Shown: positions 23,725 to 30,230 of the stretch, piece after piece | Position numbering within the stretch: position 1 is the stretch's first letter | How the letters are laid out: the number at the start of each line of letters is the position of its first letter | Source: a virus | Virus record (IMG/VR): IMGVR_UViG_3300032323_002180 | Coordinates: 1-30,331 of that record | DNA length: 30,331 nucleotides | Strand: one strand, 5' to 3' | The notes under the pieces: model-generated | Seen by the model: only the letters and a program-made list of their open reading frames with translations | What the model was told of the DNA's origin: nothing | Databases searched by the model: none | Position numbers and translations under genes: made by a program

Positions 23725-24516
23725 TTATTTTTTCCTATGATGTTTTTCGTCAATATAGTCCTGACTTGTGTGTTCATTCAGTTTTGATCGACGAAAATTA
23801 GCCAGTTGCTGTTGTATTTCTGTGATTTTTTTGGACAATTTTTCTCTACGTTCTCGCATGACAGCGACTGGATTGTCACCGGCAAAGATTTTTTCTTGGC
23901 CGTAAATAATGCCTTCTGCAGGTTCATTTACTCCTAGACGTTGATCAAATATATCTTTTATTTCTGGGTCTGCACTGCCATACAAGTCTGTAATGATTTG
24001 CATACGATCAGTGTCGTTGCCATCGCGATACAGTTTACGTATAGCACTGGCAGAATCAGCGTCTTGGCCTTGGACTCGAAAATTTACAGTGGGAGTAATA
24101 GCCACATAGCCGTGCGTGGTCAATGGTTTTAACTTTTTAAGATTGGCTGGTAAAGGTTGTAGATAGCTGGGGTCGCCGTTTTTCTTTGGAGCAAACGTAA
24201 AACGTTCGTGATCTTTGGCACTCACAGCAAAAATCAAAGCAGTTGTGGCTTTTCCTTCGTCACTGAGGCTGCCAACAATTTCTTTGGCTTGATAAGGATT
24301 TTTAACCTGCACAATGCGTCCTGCTGGAACGCCTAACCGGGTCATCATTTTTACTTTGTCAGCATAGGCAAATGGGCTGGTTTCAGGATCTTGCACCCCT
24401 GAAGTAGCAATGTAAACAGAATTTTCGCCGTACTGTTTAGTTAGATAGTCGTAGCTGGCCTTGTGCCCCAAATGGAACGGATGGAAACGACCGGGATAGA
24501 TTACGAGATAGTTCAT
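23725..24516 (-). CDS. HxGH nucleotidylyltransferase (NMN/cytidylyltransferase-like)
   Basis: A 263-residue protein. YPGRFHPFHLGHKASYDYL holds the HxGH signature of the nucleotidylyltransferase superfamily, and DADSASAIRKLYRDG near residue 145 is the matching phosphate-binding S-x-S-x-I-R motif. KVKMMTRLGVP and IFAVSAKDHERF fit the Rossmann core. Enzymes of this type attach AMP or CMP to NMN, pantetheine phosphate, glycerol phosphate or sugars; an NMN adenylyltransferase or cytidylyltransferase is most likely. The C-terminal 45 residues are a charged helix (RERREKLSKKITEIQQQLAN), then SQDYIDEKHHRKK. The ATG follows CATAAATA by 7 nt without a Shine-Dalgarno. It could feed NAD for the ART-like enzyme or counter NAD-depleting defence, which is inference. 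Confidence 0.8.
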   Translation of the reverse strand: MNYLVIYPGRFHPFHLGHKASYDYLTKQYGENSVYIATSGVQDPETSPFAYADKVKMMTRLGVPAGRIVQVKNPYQAKEIVGSLSDEGKATTALIFAVSAKDHERFTFAPKKNGDPSYLQPLPANLKKLKPLTTHGYVAITPTVNFRVQGQDADSASAIRKLYRDGNDTDRMQIITDLYGSADPEIKDIFDQRLGVNEPAEGIIYGQEKIFAGDNPVAVMRERREKLSKKITEIQQQLANFRRSKLNEHTSQDYIDEKHHRKK

Positions 24517-24523
24517 TATCTTA

Positions 24524-24531
24524 TATTTATG
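24524..24531 (-). promoter_or_regulatory. Late-promoter-like box CATAAATA, 7 nt before a start codon
   Basis: Matches 7 of 8 bases of TATAAATA. T4 spacing places the start of transcription at 24518, two bases before ATG of the HxGH nucleotidylyltransferase gene. It sits in a 16-bp gap. Confidence 0.45.
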
Positions 24532-24532
24532 G

Positions 24533-24973
24533 TCACATGTGCTCTAAAAGCCACAGGTACACAGGGGTAGTAAATTTCAAGCTCACAGTACCATTACAGC
24601 CTATCTCACCGTAAAATTTATCCTGCACAGGAGTCGGTAATTGTGCATTTTGATCATGGGTGTACACTGCATGAGCTGTTACTAATTGTCCTAGAGCTAT
24701 TTCATCAAAGTTCAAGTCAGTTATAACTAACCTGGCATCGGAGATTATATTACCCTCCTGATCAACTTTGGTGTGGTCCTGTATTTTATTTTTTAGCACA
24801 AGACACAGTTCGTGTTCGGCAGCATCAGCGGATATTTCTATCTGAATTTTTTGATTGGATTGTACGTGTTCAGTATCATAAAATTTATTGTCATCAATCC
24901 AAGCTTCAAATCCCAATGGAACTGTTGCGTTGGTTGTGTCCAACGCAAATGAAATTGCTACCAAATTAGACAT
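24533..24973 (-). CDS. Beta-rich hypothetical protein, possible virion or carbohydrate-binding domain
   Basis: A 146-residue protein made of alternating strands: LGFEAWIDDNKFYDTEHV, KIQIEISADAAEHELCLVLK, DARLVITDLNFDEIALGQL and a terminal NGTVSLKFTTPVYLWLLEHM. The pattern suggests a jelly-roll or CBM-like sandwich, as in phage tail or neck-associated proteins. There is no signal peptide or catalytic motif. Its ATG follows directly after the stop of the preceding gene (TAAATG). It appears in a late-type cluster of small proteins with 24974-25500. I do not know its family with certainty. Confidence 0.7.
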   Translation of the reverse strand: MSNLVAISFALDTTNATVPLGFEAWIDDNKFYDTEHVQSNQKIQIEISADAAEHELCLVLKNKIQDHTKVDQEGNIISDARLVITDLNFDEIALGQLVTAHAVYTHDQNAQLPTPVQDKFYGEIGCNGTVSLKFTTPVYLWLLEHM

Positions 24974-25339
24974 TTAATAGGCTACTGAAATGGTAATAGT
25001 GCCAGATTCAAAGCTGGTGATGTTGGCACGTAGCCAGGTAAAATTGCCCACCACGTTGACCGGAATAGTGCCGTTGTCAGCAGAACTACCATCTCCGTAC
25101 GTGGCTACTTCAAACCATGGGGCAGATTCACGTGCATCGTTTAGGGTGGCTTCCATGGTGATTACACCCACAAAATTTTGCAACTGATACGTGATGGTTT
25201 GCAATGCTCCTTGACCACCGTAGTAGTTGGCAGCAGGAACAGCGTTGCTAAACCAATCTTGACTGCTGCCGTCGTAGTTACCGGATGCGGTTCCGTAGGT
25301 TACAGCGTCTACTAGAATCTGTGTGGTGTAAACGGTCAT
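24974..25339 (-). CDS. Small beta-rich probable structural protein
   Basis: A 121-residue protein, low in charge and rich in Gly, Thr, Asn and aromatics (YTTQILVDAVTYGTASGNYD, GALQTITYQLQNFVGVITME, a C-terminal GTITISVAY). It resembles a phage virion beta-sandwich more than an enzyme; the exact role is unknown. The ATG overlaps the stop of the 54-residue gene (ATGA), and the stop abuts the next start. The gene is thus the middle of a three-gene set, 24533-25500. Confidence 0.7.
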   Translation of the reverse strand: MTVYTTQILVDAVTYGTASGNYDGSSQDWFSNAVPAANYYGGQGALQTITYQLQNFVGVITMEATLNDARESAPWFEVATYGDGSSADNGTIPVNVVGNFTWLRANITSFESGTITISVAY

Positions 25340-25500
25340 GCCTGTTTGATTTCAACCAAAGTGCCTGCACCTGCCAGTTCACCCACAACTGCTTCCAGTT
25401 GAGCAACTATATCGTCAGTCAAAATTGCTGTGGTGTTAGCATCGTCCTTGAGCAATTGGCTCAGGGTAATTACCAAAGTTTGTTCGTTGATTTTTGCCAT
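25336..25500 (-). CDS. 54-residue helical protein
   Basis: A short gene starting at ATG 25500 and overlapping the next gene by ATGA. The product begins MAKINEQTLVITLSQLLKDD and is predicted helical (AQLEAVVGELAGAGT), without membrane segments. It is supported by the precise ATGA overlap, the TAAATA box 7 nt before ATG and a normal phage codon pattern. No family is recognised. It may be a small structural or chaperone partner for the downstream beta-rich proteins, which is inferred from position only. Confidence 0.6.
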   Translation of the reverse strand: MAKINEQTLVITLSQLLKDDANTTAILTDDIVAQLEAVVGELAGAGTLVEIKQA

Positions 25501-25506
25501 AGTGTT

Positions 25507-26244
25507 TTATTTAGTCGGAATAATCTGCATGGTTTTTCTAATCAGGCCGGATCGCACCAACGACAGCATAGTCAACCAGGACATGTCAGTATGATCCACA
25601 AAAAAATAGTCCTGTGTACGGTTGAAACTGGTTGTGCACCAACTGGTAAGCGCAGGACTGATTCTTGCATGCCCTGTTTGATTGTTTAAAAAATTGGTCA
25701 GCATGGTTTTTTCGCCGGCAGTAAGTTTGGTTGTTCGAAAGTAACTGCGAAAATTATAACAAGAATTTTTTAATTTCAAAGTATTTTTAGGCCGTGACAC
25801 CTGGGCTCGGGTGTAGATTTTGTGATCCAGTATGGCTAATTTAGACAGTTGTTGCACTAGATCAATACTGTTGGTATAGACCCATCCATAATTGGTACTG
25901 ACAACCAGTTTAAAATCCACTGCACAGGTGCGCAATACGTCAGCAAAATCATACAGGTGTTGTTCAACCAAATCAGTAATTTCTTTATAATCGCGGCGAG
26001 TCAGAACTGATCTATTGGCGCCCTTTTTATTCAAGGTAACCCAGCGTTGCTGTGCTATCTGGCGCCATTCTCGTCGCCGTTCAATCATATGACCAATTTT
26101 TACACGGTCAAGATCCTGATCACGCAGGCAACTGATTTCTTGCAGGACAAAGTTGACAGAATATTCGAAGCGATCATAAAATAATCGATCCTTGTCAACT
26201 GATCTAAACTTCAGGGTTGACTTGGTCGACAACGATATATCCAT
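25507..26244 (-). CDS. Conserved phage hypothetical protein overlapping the end of clpA
   Basis: A 245-residue basic protein. The N-terminal part STLKFRSVDKDRLFYDRFEY and IERRREWRQIAQQRW, with several Arg/Trp/Tyr residues, is of a type I have seen in T4-like aquatic phages; the function is unknown. The start is ATG 26244, which overlaps the ClpA stop region by 41 nt; an alternative TTG at about 26229 would reduce the overlap and has GAGG 12 nt upstream. There is no signal peptide. It may bind nucleic acid given its charge, but this is not shown. The TAA stop is followed by the TAAATA box of the 54-residue gene. Confidence 0.7.
   Translation of the reverse strand: MDISLSTKSTLKFRSVDKDRLFYDRFEYSVNFVLQEISCLRDQDLDRVKIGHMIERRREWRQIAQQRWVTLNKKGANRSVLTRRDYKEITDLVEQHLYDFADVLRTCAVDFKLVVSTNYGWVYTNSIDLVQQLSKLAILDHKIYTRAQVSRPKNTLKLKNSCYNFRSYFRTTKLTAGEKTMLTNFLNNQTGHARISPALTSWCTTSFNRTQDYFFVDHTDMSWLTMLSLVRSGLIRKTMQIIPTK
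25508..25515 (-). promoter_or_regulatory. Late-promoter-like box ACTAAATA, 7 nt before a start codon
   Basis: Overlaps the stop of the upstream gene. T4 spacing gives a start at 25502, two bases before ATG 25500. It matches 6 of 8 bases of TATAAATA. No Shine-Dalgarno is seen. Confidence 0.35.
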
Positions 26245-28480
26245 CCTCAGTTACTACTACCTTACTGGCCGGAATTTCTGTGACAAATTCCACTGCATCA
26301 TCTTTGATTGCAGCATGTATTGTGCAATTTTCCAATCGGTCAAACAGAATACGTTTACTCAATGGCACACGAATCAGTTCATCAATTTTGCGACCCAAGG
26401 GTCTAGCACCCATTTTATTATCATAGCCTTTGTCTGCCAACATGTCAACTACAGACTCAGCCAAGGTCAATCGAATATTTTTGTTTAGCAGACTGTCTTT
26501 GAGTTCATCAACAAATTTCAACACCACTTTCTTAATTGCTAAGGTATCTAGTTTGTTGAACCGACACACACAGTCTATACGATTACGCAGTTCTGGTTTG
26601 AAAAACTCTTTCATAGCACGGTCTTCTGATCCGGTACGTTCTAGACTTTGTCCAAAACCAATATTGTTGGTTTCGTTGTCTCGGGCGCCCAGGTTACTGG
26701 TCATGATGATTATGCAGTTTTTAAGATCTACAGTTTTGCCATTGCTGCTTGTTATTCTTGCTTCGTCCAGCATCTGCAACATGATGTTGATCACATCCGG
26801 ATGAGCCTTTTCAATTTCATCAAACAACAAGATACTGAATGGATTCTTGCTGATGTCACTGATCAACTTGCCACCGCCCAGATTGCCATCTTCGAAGCCC
26901 ACATAGCCTGGGGGTGCACCAATCAGGCCCGATACTGTGTGTCGTTCTTGATATTCACTCATGTCGTATTTCAACAGCTTCATGTCAAGATGTTCACTTA
27001 ACAATTTGGCCAATTCTGTTTTGCCGGTGCCGGTTGGCCCCAAAAACAAAAAGCTGGCAATGGGACGTTTGGCATTACCGATACCACTAAAATTGATATA
27101 AACACGTTCCAGCACACGATCTACCGCTGCATCTTGCCCGTATAGTTTTTGTTTGATGTTGCTTTCTAATTCAATGATCTTTACACTGCTTTCATTTTCT
27201 AATCGATCCAAGGGAACATCTGTGACTCGACTCAGTTGCTCCATGATCATGGCCTTGGTAATGGTAACATTGCCAAGATCTTTCACACGCTCTCTAGCAC
27301 AAGCACCGTCAAGCAGATCAATTGACTTGTCAGGATTTTTACGATCATGTATATAACGACCACTTAGATCTACTGCGGCTGTAATGGCATCAGTGTCAAT
27401 CATGACATTGTGGAAAGATTCCAATCTGGGGCTAAGGCCAATCAGGATCTGTTCTGTAGTCCCAGCATCGGGCTCGTCAATGCCCACTCGATGAAATCTA
27501 CGCATGAGTGCGCGATCTTTTTCAAATGATTCGTAATATTCTTCCCAGGTGGTACTGGCTATGACTTTCAAACTGCCCTTGGTGATGCTGGGTTTTAACA
27601 TGTTGGCCATGTCCAGGCTGCTTTGGCTCGAAGCACCGGCACCCTTCATGGTATGTGCTTCGTCCACAAACAAGATGCATTTTTTCTTGGTTTCCAGTGC
27701 GGTAATGACTGCTTTGAACTTTTCTTCAAACTCACCGCGGTACTTGGAGCCGGCTAGGAGACTGCCTACTTCAAGACTCCATACTTCGTGATCCTTTAGG
27801 AATTCTGGCACACGTCCTGCGCTGATCTCCTGGGCCAGGCCTTCCACAATGGCAGTTTTGCCCACACCAGGATCACCCACCATGAGCACATTGGCTTTAA
27901 ACTTGCGGGCCAGTACAGTGATCATTTCATCTAGTTCGCCACTGCGACCGATCATGGGTTCTAGACGATCTTGTCCGGCCAAGTCTGTAAGATTGGTGCA
28001 GTGTTCGGTCAGTATCTCGGTGGCCTGCTGATCAGTGAGTCGCACGTCACTTTGTTTGTAATTGGCTTGATAAAATTCTGCAAACTCGGCTTTCTTGACT
28101 CCGTACTTGAGCAAAAAATAGTGCGCATGACTGTTGTTTTCACTCATCATGGCCAGATATAGATCCACAGTACTAATTGTTCTGCGCCCCGTGAACAGCA
28201 CCTGTGTCAACGCACGATTAAACACACGTTCCAGTGCATTGGTCTTTTTGGGTTGCACATCCTTGGTTGTGGCCAATCCAGCCAAGCTGGCCAAATAGGC
28301 TTCTACTTCTTGTTCCATACGAACAACATTGGTGCCAAATTTTTCTAATACCGCACGGAAAGGTTGATGCCGTAACAAGGCCAACAACACATGCTCGGTC
28401 ATTACATACTCATGTTTGCAATCACGTGCTAGTTTAACTGCAACATCAACTATCTGTTCAATTTCTGGATTGTTTTGCAT
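26204..28480 (-). CDS. clpA: ClpA-type AAA+ unfoldase
   Basis: A 758-residue Clp/Hsp100 ATPase, length equal to E. coli ClpA. It has a Clp N-domain (1-145, EYVMTEHVLLALLRH), AAA-1 with Walker A GDPGVGKT (202-209) and Walker B CILFVDEAH, and AAA-2 with Walker A GPTGTGKT (481-488) and LLFDEIEKAHPD (551-562). There is no ClpB-type coiled-coil middle domain, so the protein is ClpA-like rather than a disaggregase. The loop TNNIGFGQ (IGF at 607-609) matches the ClpP-docking tripeptide of ClpA/ClpX. No ClpP gene is seen here, so it may use host ClpP. ATG 28480 has AAGGAA 5 nt upstream. It lies directly downstream of the DnaJ gene, forming a chaperone pair. Confidence 0.95.
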   Translation of the reverse strand: MQNNPEIEQIVDVAVKLARDCKHEYVMTEHVLLALLRHQPFRAVLEKFGTNVVRMEQEVEAYLASLAGLATTKDVQPKKTNALERVFNRALTQVLFTGRRTISTVDLYLAMMSENNSHAHYFLLKYGVKKAEFAEFYQANYKQSDVRLTDQQATEILTEHCTNLTDLAGQDRLEPMIGRSGELDEMITVLARKFKANVLMVGDPGVGKTAIVEGLAQEISAGRVPEFLKDHEVWSLEVGSLLAGSKYRGEFEEKFKAVITALETKKKCILFVDEAHTMKGAGASSQSSLDMANMLKPSITKGSLKVIASTTWEEYYESFEKDRALMRRFHRVGIDEPDAGTTEQILIGLSPRLESFHNVMIDTDAITAAVDLSGRYIHDRKNPDKSIDLLDGACARERVKDLGNVTITKAMIMEQLSRVTDVPLDRLENESSVKIIELESNIKQKLYGQDAAVDRVLERVYINFSGIGNAKRPIASFLFLGPTGTGKTELAKLLSEHLDMKLLKYDMSEYQERHTVSGLIGAPPGYVGFEDGNLGGGKLISDISKNPFSILLFDEIEKAHPDVINIMLQMLDEARITSSNGKTVDLKNCIIIMTSNLGARDNETNNIGFGQSLERTGSEDRAMKEFFKPELRNRIDCVCRFNKLDTLAIKKVVLKFVDELKDSLLNKNIRLTLAESVVDMLADKGYDNKMGARPLGRKIDELIRVPLSKRILFDRLENCTIHAAIKDDAVEFVTEIPASKVVVTEDGYIVVDQVNPEV

Positions 28481-28513
28481 GTATTCCTTTGTTAGTATGC
28501 ATGAATTACTACT

Positions 28514-28542
28514 AGTTTACAATACTTTTGTGATTTTCGCAA
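28514..28542 (-). promoter_or_regulatory. Possible sigma70-type promoter for clpA
   Basis: TTGCGA (28537-28542 on the minus strand) and TAAACT (28514-28519) are separated by 17 nt, each matching 4 of 6 bases of the consensus -35 and -10 boxes. It lies in the 75-bp gap before clpA. Confidence 0.3.
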
Positions 28543-28552
28543 GTCTCATGGG

Positions 28553-28560
28553 TATTTATT
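28553..28560 (-). promoter_or_regulatory. Late-promoter-like box AATAAATA before clpA
   Basis: Same octamer as upstream of the giant gene (7 of 8 matches to TATAAATA). It overlaps the DnaJ stop. Predicted transcription starts near 28547, giving a 67-nt leader to clpA. Confidence 0.4.
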
Positions 28561-29335
28561 TTTGATATTTGGATCGAATCATGTCAATCAAATCTTCCGG
28601 AATATCCTTGGGTATTTGTGCCTGCACACGTATCAACAGGTCACCCGACTGTCCAGATCTATTTTGTAGGCCTCGGCCACGCAGTCGCATCAAGGTGTTG
28701 GGTTGAGTACCTGGCGGAATGGTCAAACTCAGATTGTTGCCCAGAATATCCTGCACATTTACATTGCAACCCAGGATCAAATTCCACACATCAATTGGGT
28801 GATCAGTAATTAAATTATGGGCTTGCCGCTCCCATCGTGGATTGGGATGTATTCTAAAGGTAATTATCAGATCCATCCCACCAGGACCAACGCCAGGATA
28901 CTGCACACTGGCGCCATCGTCAATACCAGGCGGCATTTCTATCTCTACAGTTGTAGTGCCTTGATTTGTGCCCACGCTGATAGTTTTTGGACCGCCACGA
29001 GCTACGTCTTGCAGGGTGACCCATAAACTCATTACAGCACGCTGATGTTGCTGTCGTTGTTGCGGATGATTAAATCTAGCACCAAAAACATTAAATATGC
29101 TGTCAAAATTAAATGCCTGTCCGCCCATGCCTTCAAATTGATGCCGAGGATTGTCATACGCAGAACGTTTTTGCGGGTCACCAAGAGTGTCGTACGCACT
29201 TTGAATTTCTTGAAATCGAGATTTATCACCGCCTTTGTCAGGATGATGCTGACTGGCCAACCGCCGGTAGGCACGTTTAATAGTATCCGAGTCGGCGTCA
29301 CGATCAACACCTAGAGTTTGATAGGGATTTTGCAT
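28556..29335 (-). CDS. dnaJ: DnaJ/CbpA-type J-domain co-chaperone
   Basis: A 259-residue protein. The J domain covers residues 3-62 with HHPDKGGDKSRFQEIQSAYD, and the HPD at 31-33 stimulates Hsp70 ATPase. A short linker (60-95) replaces the usual Gly/Phe region, and there is no zinc-finger domain. The substrate-binding C-terminal domain follows (TLQDVARGGPKTISV, IPPGTQPNTLMRLRGRGLQN). It is therefore a type B, CbpA-like protein, shorter than E. coli DnaJ (376). Partner Hsp70 is presumably the host DnaK. The ATG has no clear Shine-Dalgarno; a perfect hairpin lies 12 nt upstream. It pairs with clpA downstream, pointing to protein folding or turnover during infection. Confidence 0.93.
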   Translation of the reverse strand: MQNPYQTLGVDRDADSDTIKRAYRRLASQHHPDKGGDKSRFQEIQSAYDTLGDPQKRSAYDNPRHQFEGMGGQAFNFDSIFNVFGARFNHPQQRQQHQRAVMSLWVTLQDVARGGPKTISVGTNQGTTTVEIEMPPGIDDGASVQYPGVGPGGMDLIITFRIHPNPRWERQAHNLITDHPIDVWNLILGCNVNVQDILGNNLSLTIPPGTQPNTLMRLRGRGLQNRSGQSGDLLIRVQAQIPKDIPEDLIDMIRSKYQK

Positions 29336-29346
29336 ATAAAGAAATT

Positions 29347-29375
29347 ACAGACAGTATTGTAATTATACTGTCTGT
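29347..29375 (-). terminator. Perfect 11-bp hairpin between the secreted-protein and dnaJ genes
   Basis: ACAGACAGTAT / ATACTGTCTGT with a 7-nt loop. On the minus strand it follows the stop at 29391 and is followed by AATTTCTTTAT, a weak U-rich tail, so an intrinsic terminator is likely; an operator or processing site is possible. Confidence 0.5.
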
Positions 29376-29390
29376 TGAGACTTAATGCAA

Positions 29391-29615
29391 TTACTTCTTG
29401 TCAGGAACTGGTGTGCCTTCGAGTTTTTTGTGTACCTTGATGGTTTTGCAGGCCCGTTTGGCGGTACCGTCTTTGTTTTTGACTGTTTTACCATCTTTGC
29501 CCACAACATCCTTGCAGACTTCTTTGGTTTTGGTTTCGGCATAAGTTGGAACTGTGAGTGTGATGGCCGCAACAGCAATTACTGTTGCCCAACAGATTTT
29601 GATAATTGCGTTCAT
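29391..29615 (-). CDS. Small secreted protein with signal peptide
   Basis: A 74-residue protein with a clear Sec signal: MNAIIKICWATVIAVAAITL then TVPTYA, with cleavage after AxA-like TYA (about residue 26). The mature part is about 48 residues, basic and Lys-rich (KDVVGKDGKTVKNKDGTAKR), with two Cys that could form a disulfide. A periplasmic location is expected. Its ATG overlaps the TGA of the membrane microprotein gene (ATGA). It may take part in lysis control or superinfection exclusion given the holin-like neighbour, but nothing in the sequence proves it. Confidence 0.75.
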   Translation of the reverse strand: MNAIIKICWATVIAVAAITLTVPTYAETKTKEVCKDVVGKDGKTVKNKDGTAKRACKTIKVHKKLEGTPVPDKK

Positions 29616-29731
29616 TTTTTATCCTTGATCATTGAGGTAATTTTGGCCTGTATGGCCCGGGCCCAGAACGGTTGTGGAAAGTTCCAGCCTACAAATGCTC
29701 CTACTGCTATCCAAAATATGGTATCTAACAT
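29612..29731 (-). CDS. 39-residue single-helix membrane microprotein
   Basis: A short gene with a strong AAGGAG Shine-Dalgarno 7 nt before ATG 29731. The product starts MLDTIFWIAVGAFVGWNFPQ, a hydrophobic helix ending in a Trp-Asn-Phe-Pro-Gln motif, then a basic amphipathic tail (FWARAIQAKITSMIKDKK). It is a likely inner-membrane peptide with the tail in the cytoplasm. It overlaps the secreted-protein gene by ATGA and is 11 nt downstream of the holin-like gene, so all three form a membrane/envelope operon. It is of a type I associate with T4-like phages but without assigned function. Confidence 0.7.
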   Translation of the reverse strand: MLDTIFWIAVGAFVGWNFPQPFWARAIQAKITSMIKDKK

Positions 29732-29742
29732 TTTACATCTCC

Positions 29743-30204
29743 TTAAATTTCTGGGTGGTCGGGTTGTACTGGTCCGCGGCCAAAACTGCCAGATGAGCTC
29801 ATGCTATTTCCGCCCAAGGGTGCATTGCTAAAACTGGGCGCAGGAGTGTAGGCTCTAGGAGCTGGCGCACCAAAACCGGATGGTGCTGGTGTGGTGCTGG
29901 GCAGTTGTAGGCCACCGTTGTTGGCACCGGCCATTTTTTCCTGTGTACGACCATAAGCAGCAATACCCAAGATAGCACCCATGGCAATGTGAAACAGGCC
30001 AGCACCTTGTAGAGTAATGGGTTGCCATTGGCTTTCGACCTTGCCGTCGCCTACTACCTGGATCATGCTCCATAACACAGGAAAGATCACAAAGTCAGTG
30101 ATACACACCAACATGTACATCCAACCCATGGCCGGACGCCATTTGGTATTCATCCAATCTTCGTTTTTCTTAGCACTTTCGCTTTTGACTTCTTCAGCGG
30201 GCAT
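29743..30204 (-). CDS. Holin-like 3-TM membrane protein with disordered tail
   Basis: A 153-residue protein. Residues 17-90 follow the 3-TM holin (gene-transfer-agent type) pattern: WMNTKWRPAMGWMYMLVCIT, VIFPVLWSMIQV, then a periplasmic loop and LFHIAMGAILGIAAYGRTQEK, the GRTxEK ending being characteristic. Residues 95-153 are Pro/Ala/Ser/Gly-rich and probably disordered, longer than usual in this family. Holins assemble in the inner membrane and open it to endolysin at the end of infection. The Shine-Dalgarno GGAG is strong. The gene is followed by the membrane microprotein and the secreted protein. No endolysin gene is seen in the window, so the lysis role is inferred from the family. Confidence 0.75.
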   Translation of the reverse strand: MPAEEVKSESAKKNEDWMNTKWRPAMGWMYMLVCITDFVIFPVLWSMIQVVGDGKVESQWQPITLQGAGLFHIAMGAILGIAAYGRTQEKMAGANNGGLQLPSTTPAPSGFGAPAPRAYTPAPSFSNAPLGGNSMSSSGSFGRGPVQPDHPEI

Positions 30205-30230
30205 ACCTGCTCCTTTTATTTTTATTATTA

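Noticed and set aside
28514-28542. sigma70-type promoter as the main clpA promoter
   Set aside because: The boxes match only 4 of 6 bases each; it was kept as a weak feature, not as evidence for early expression.
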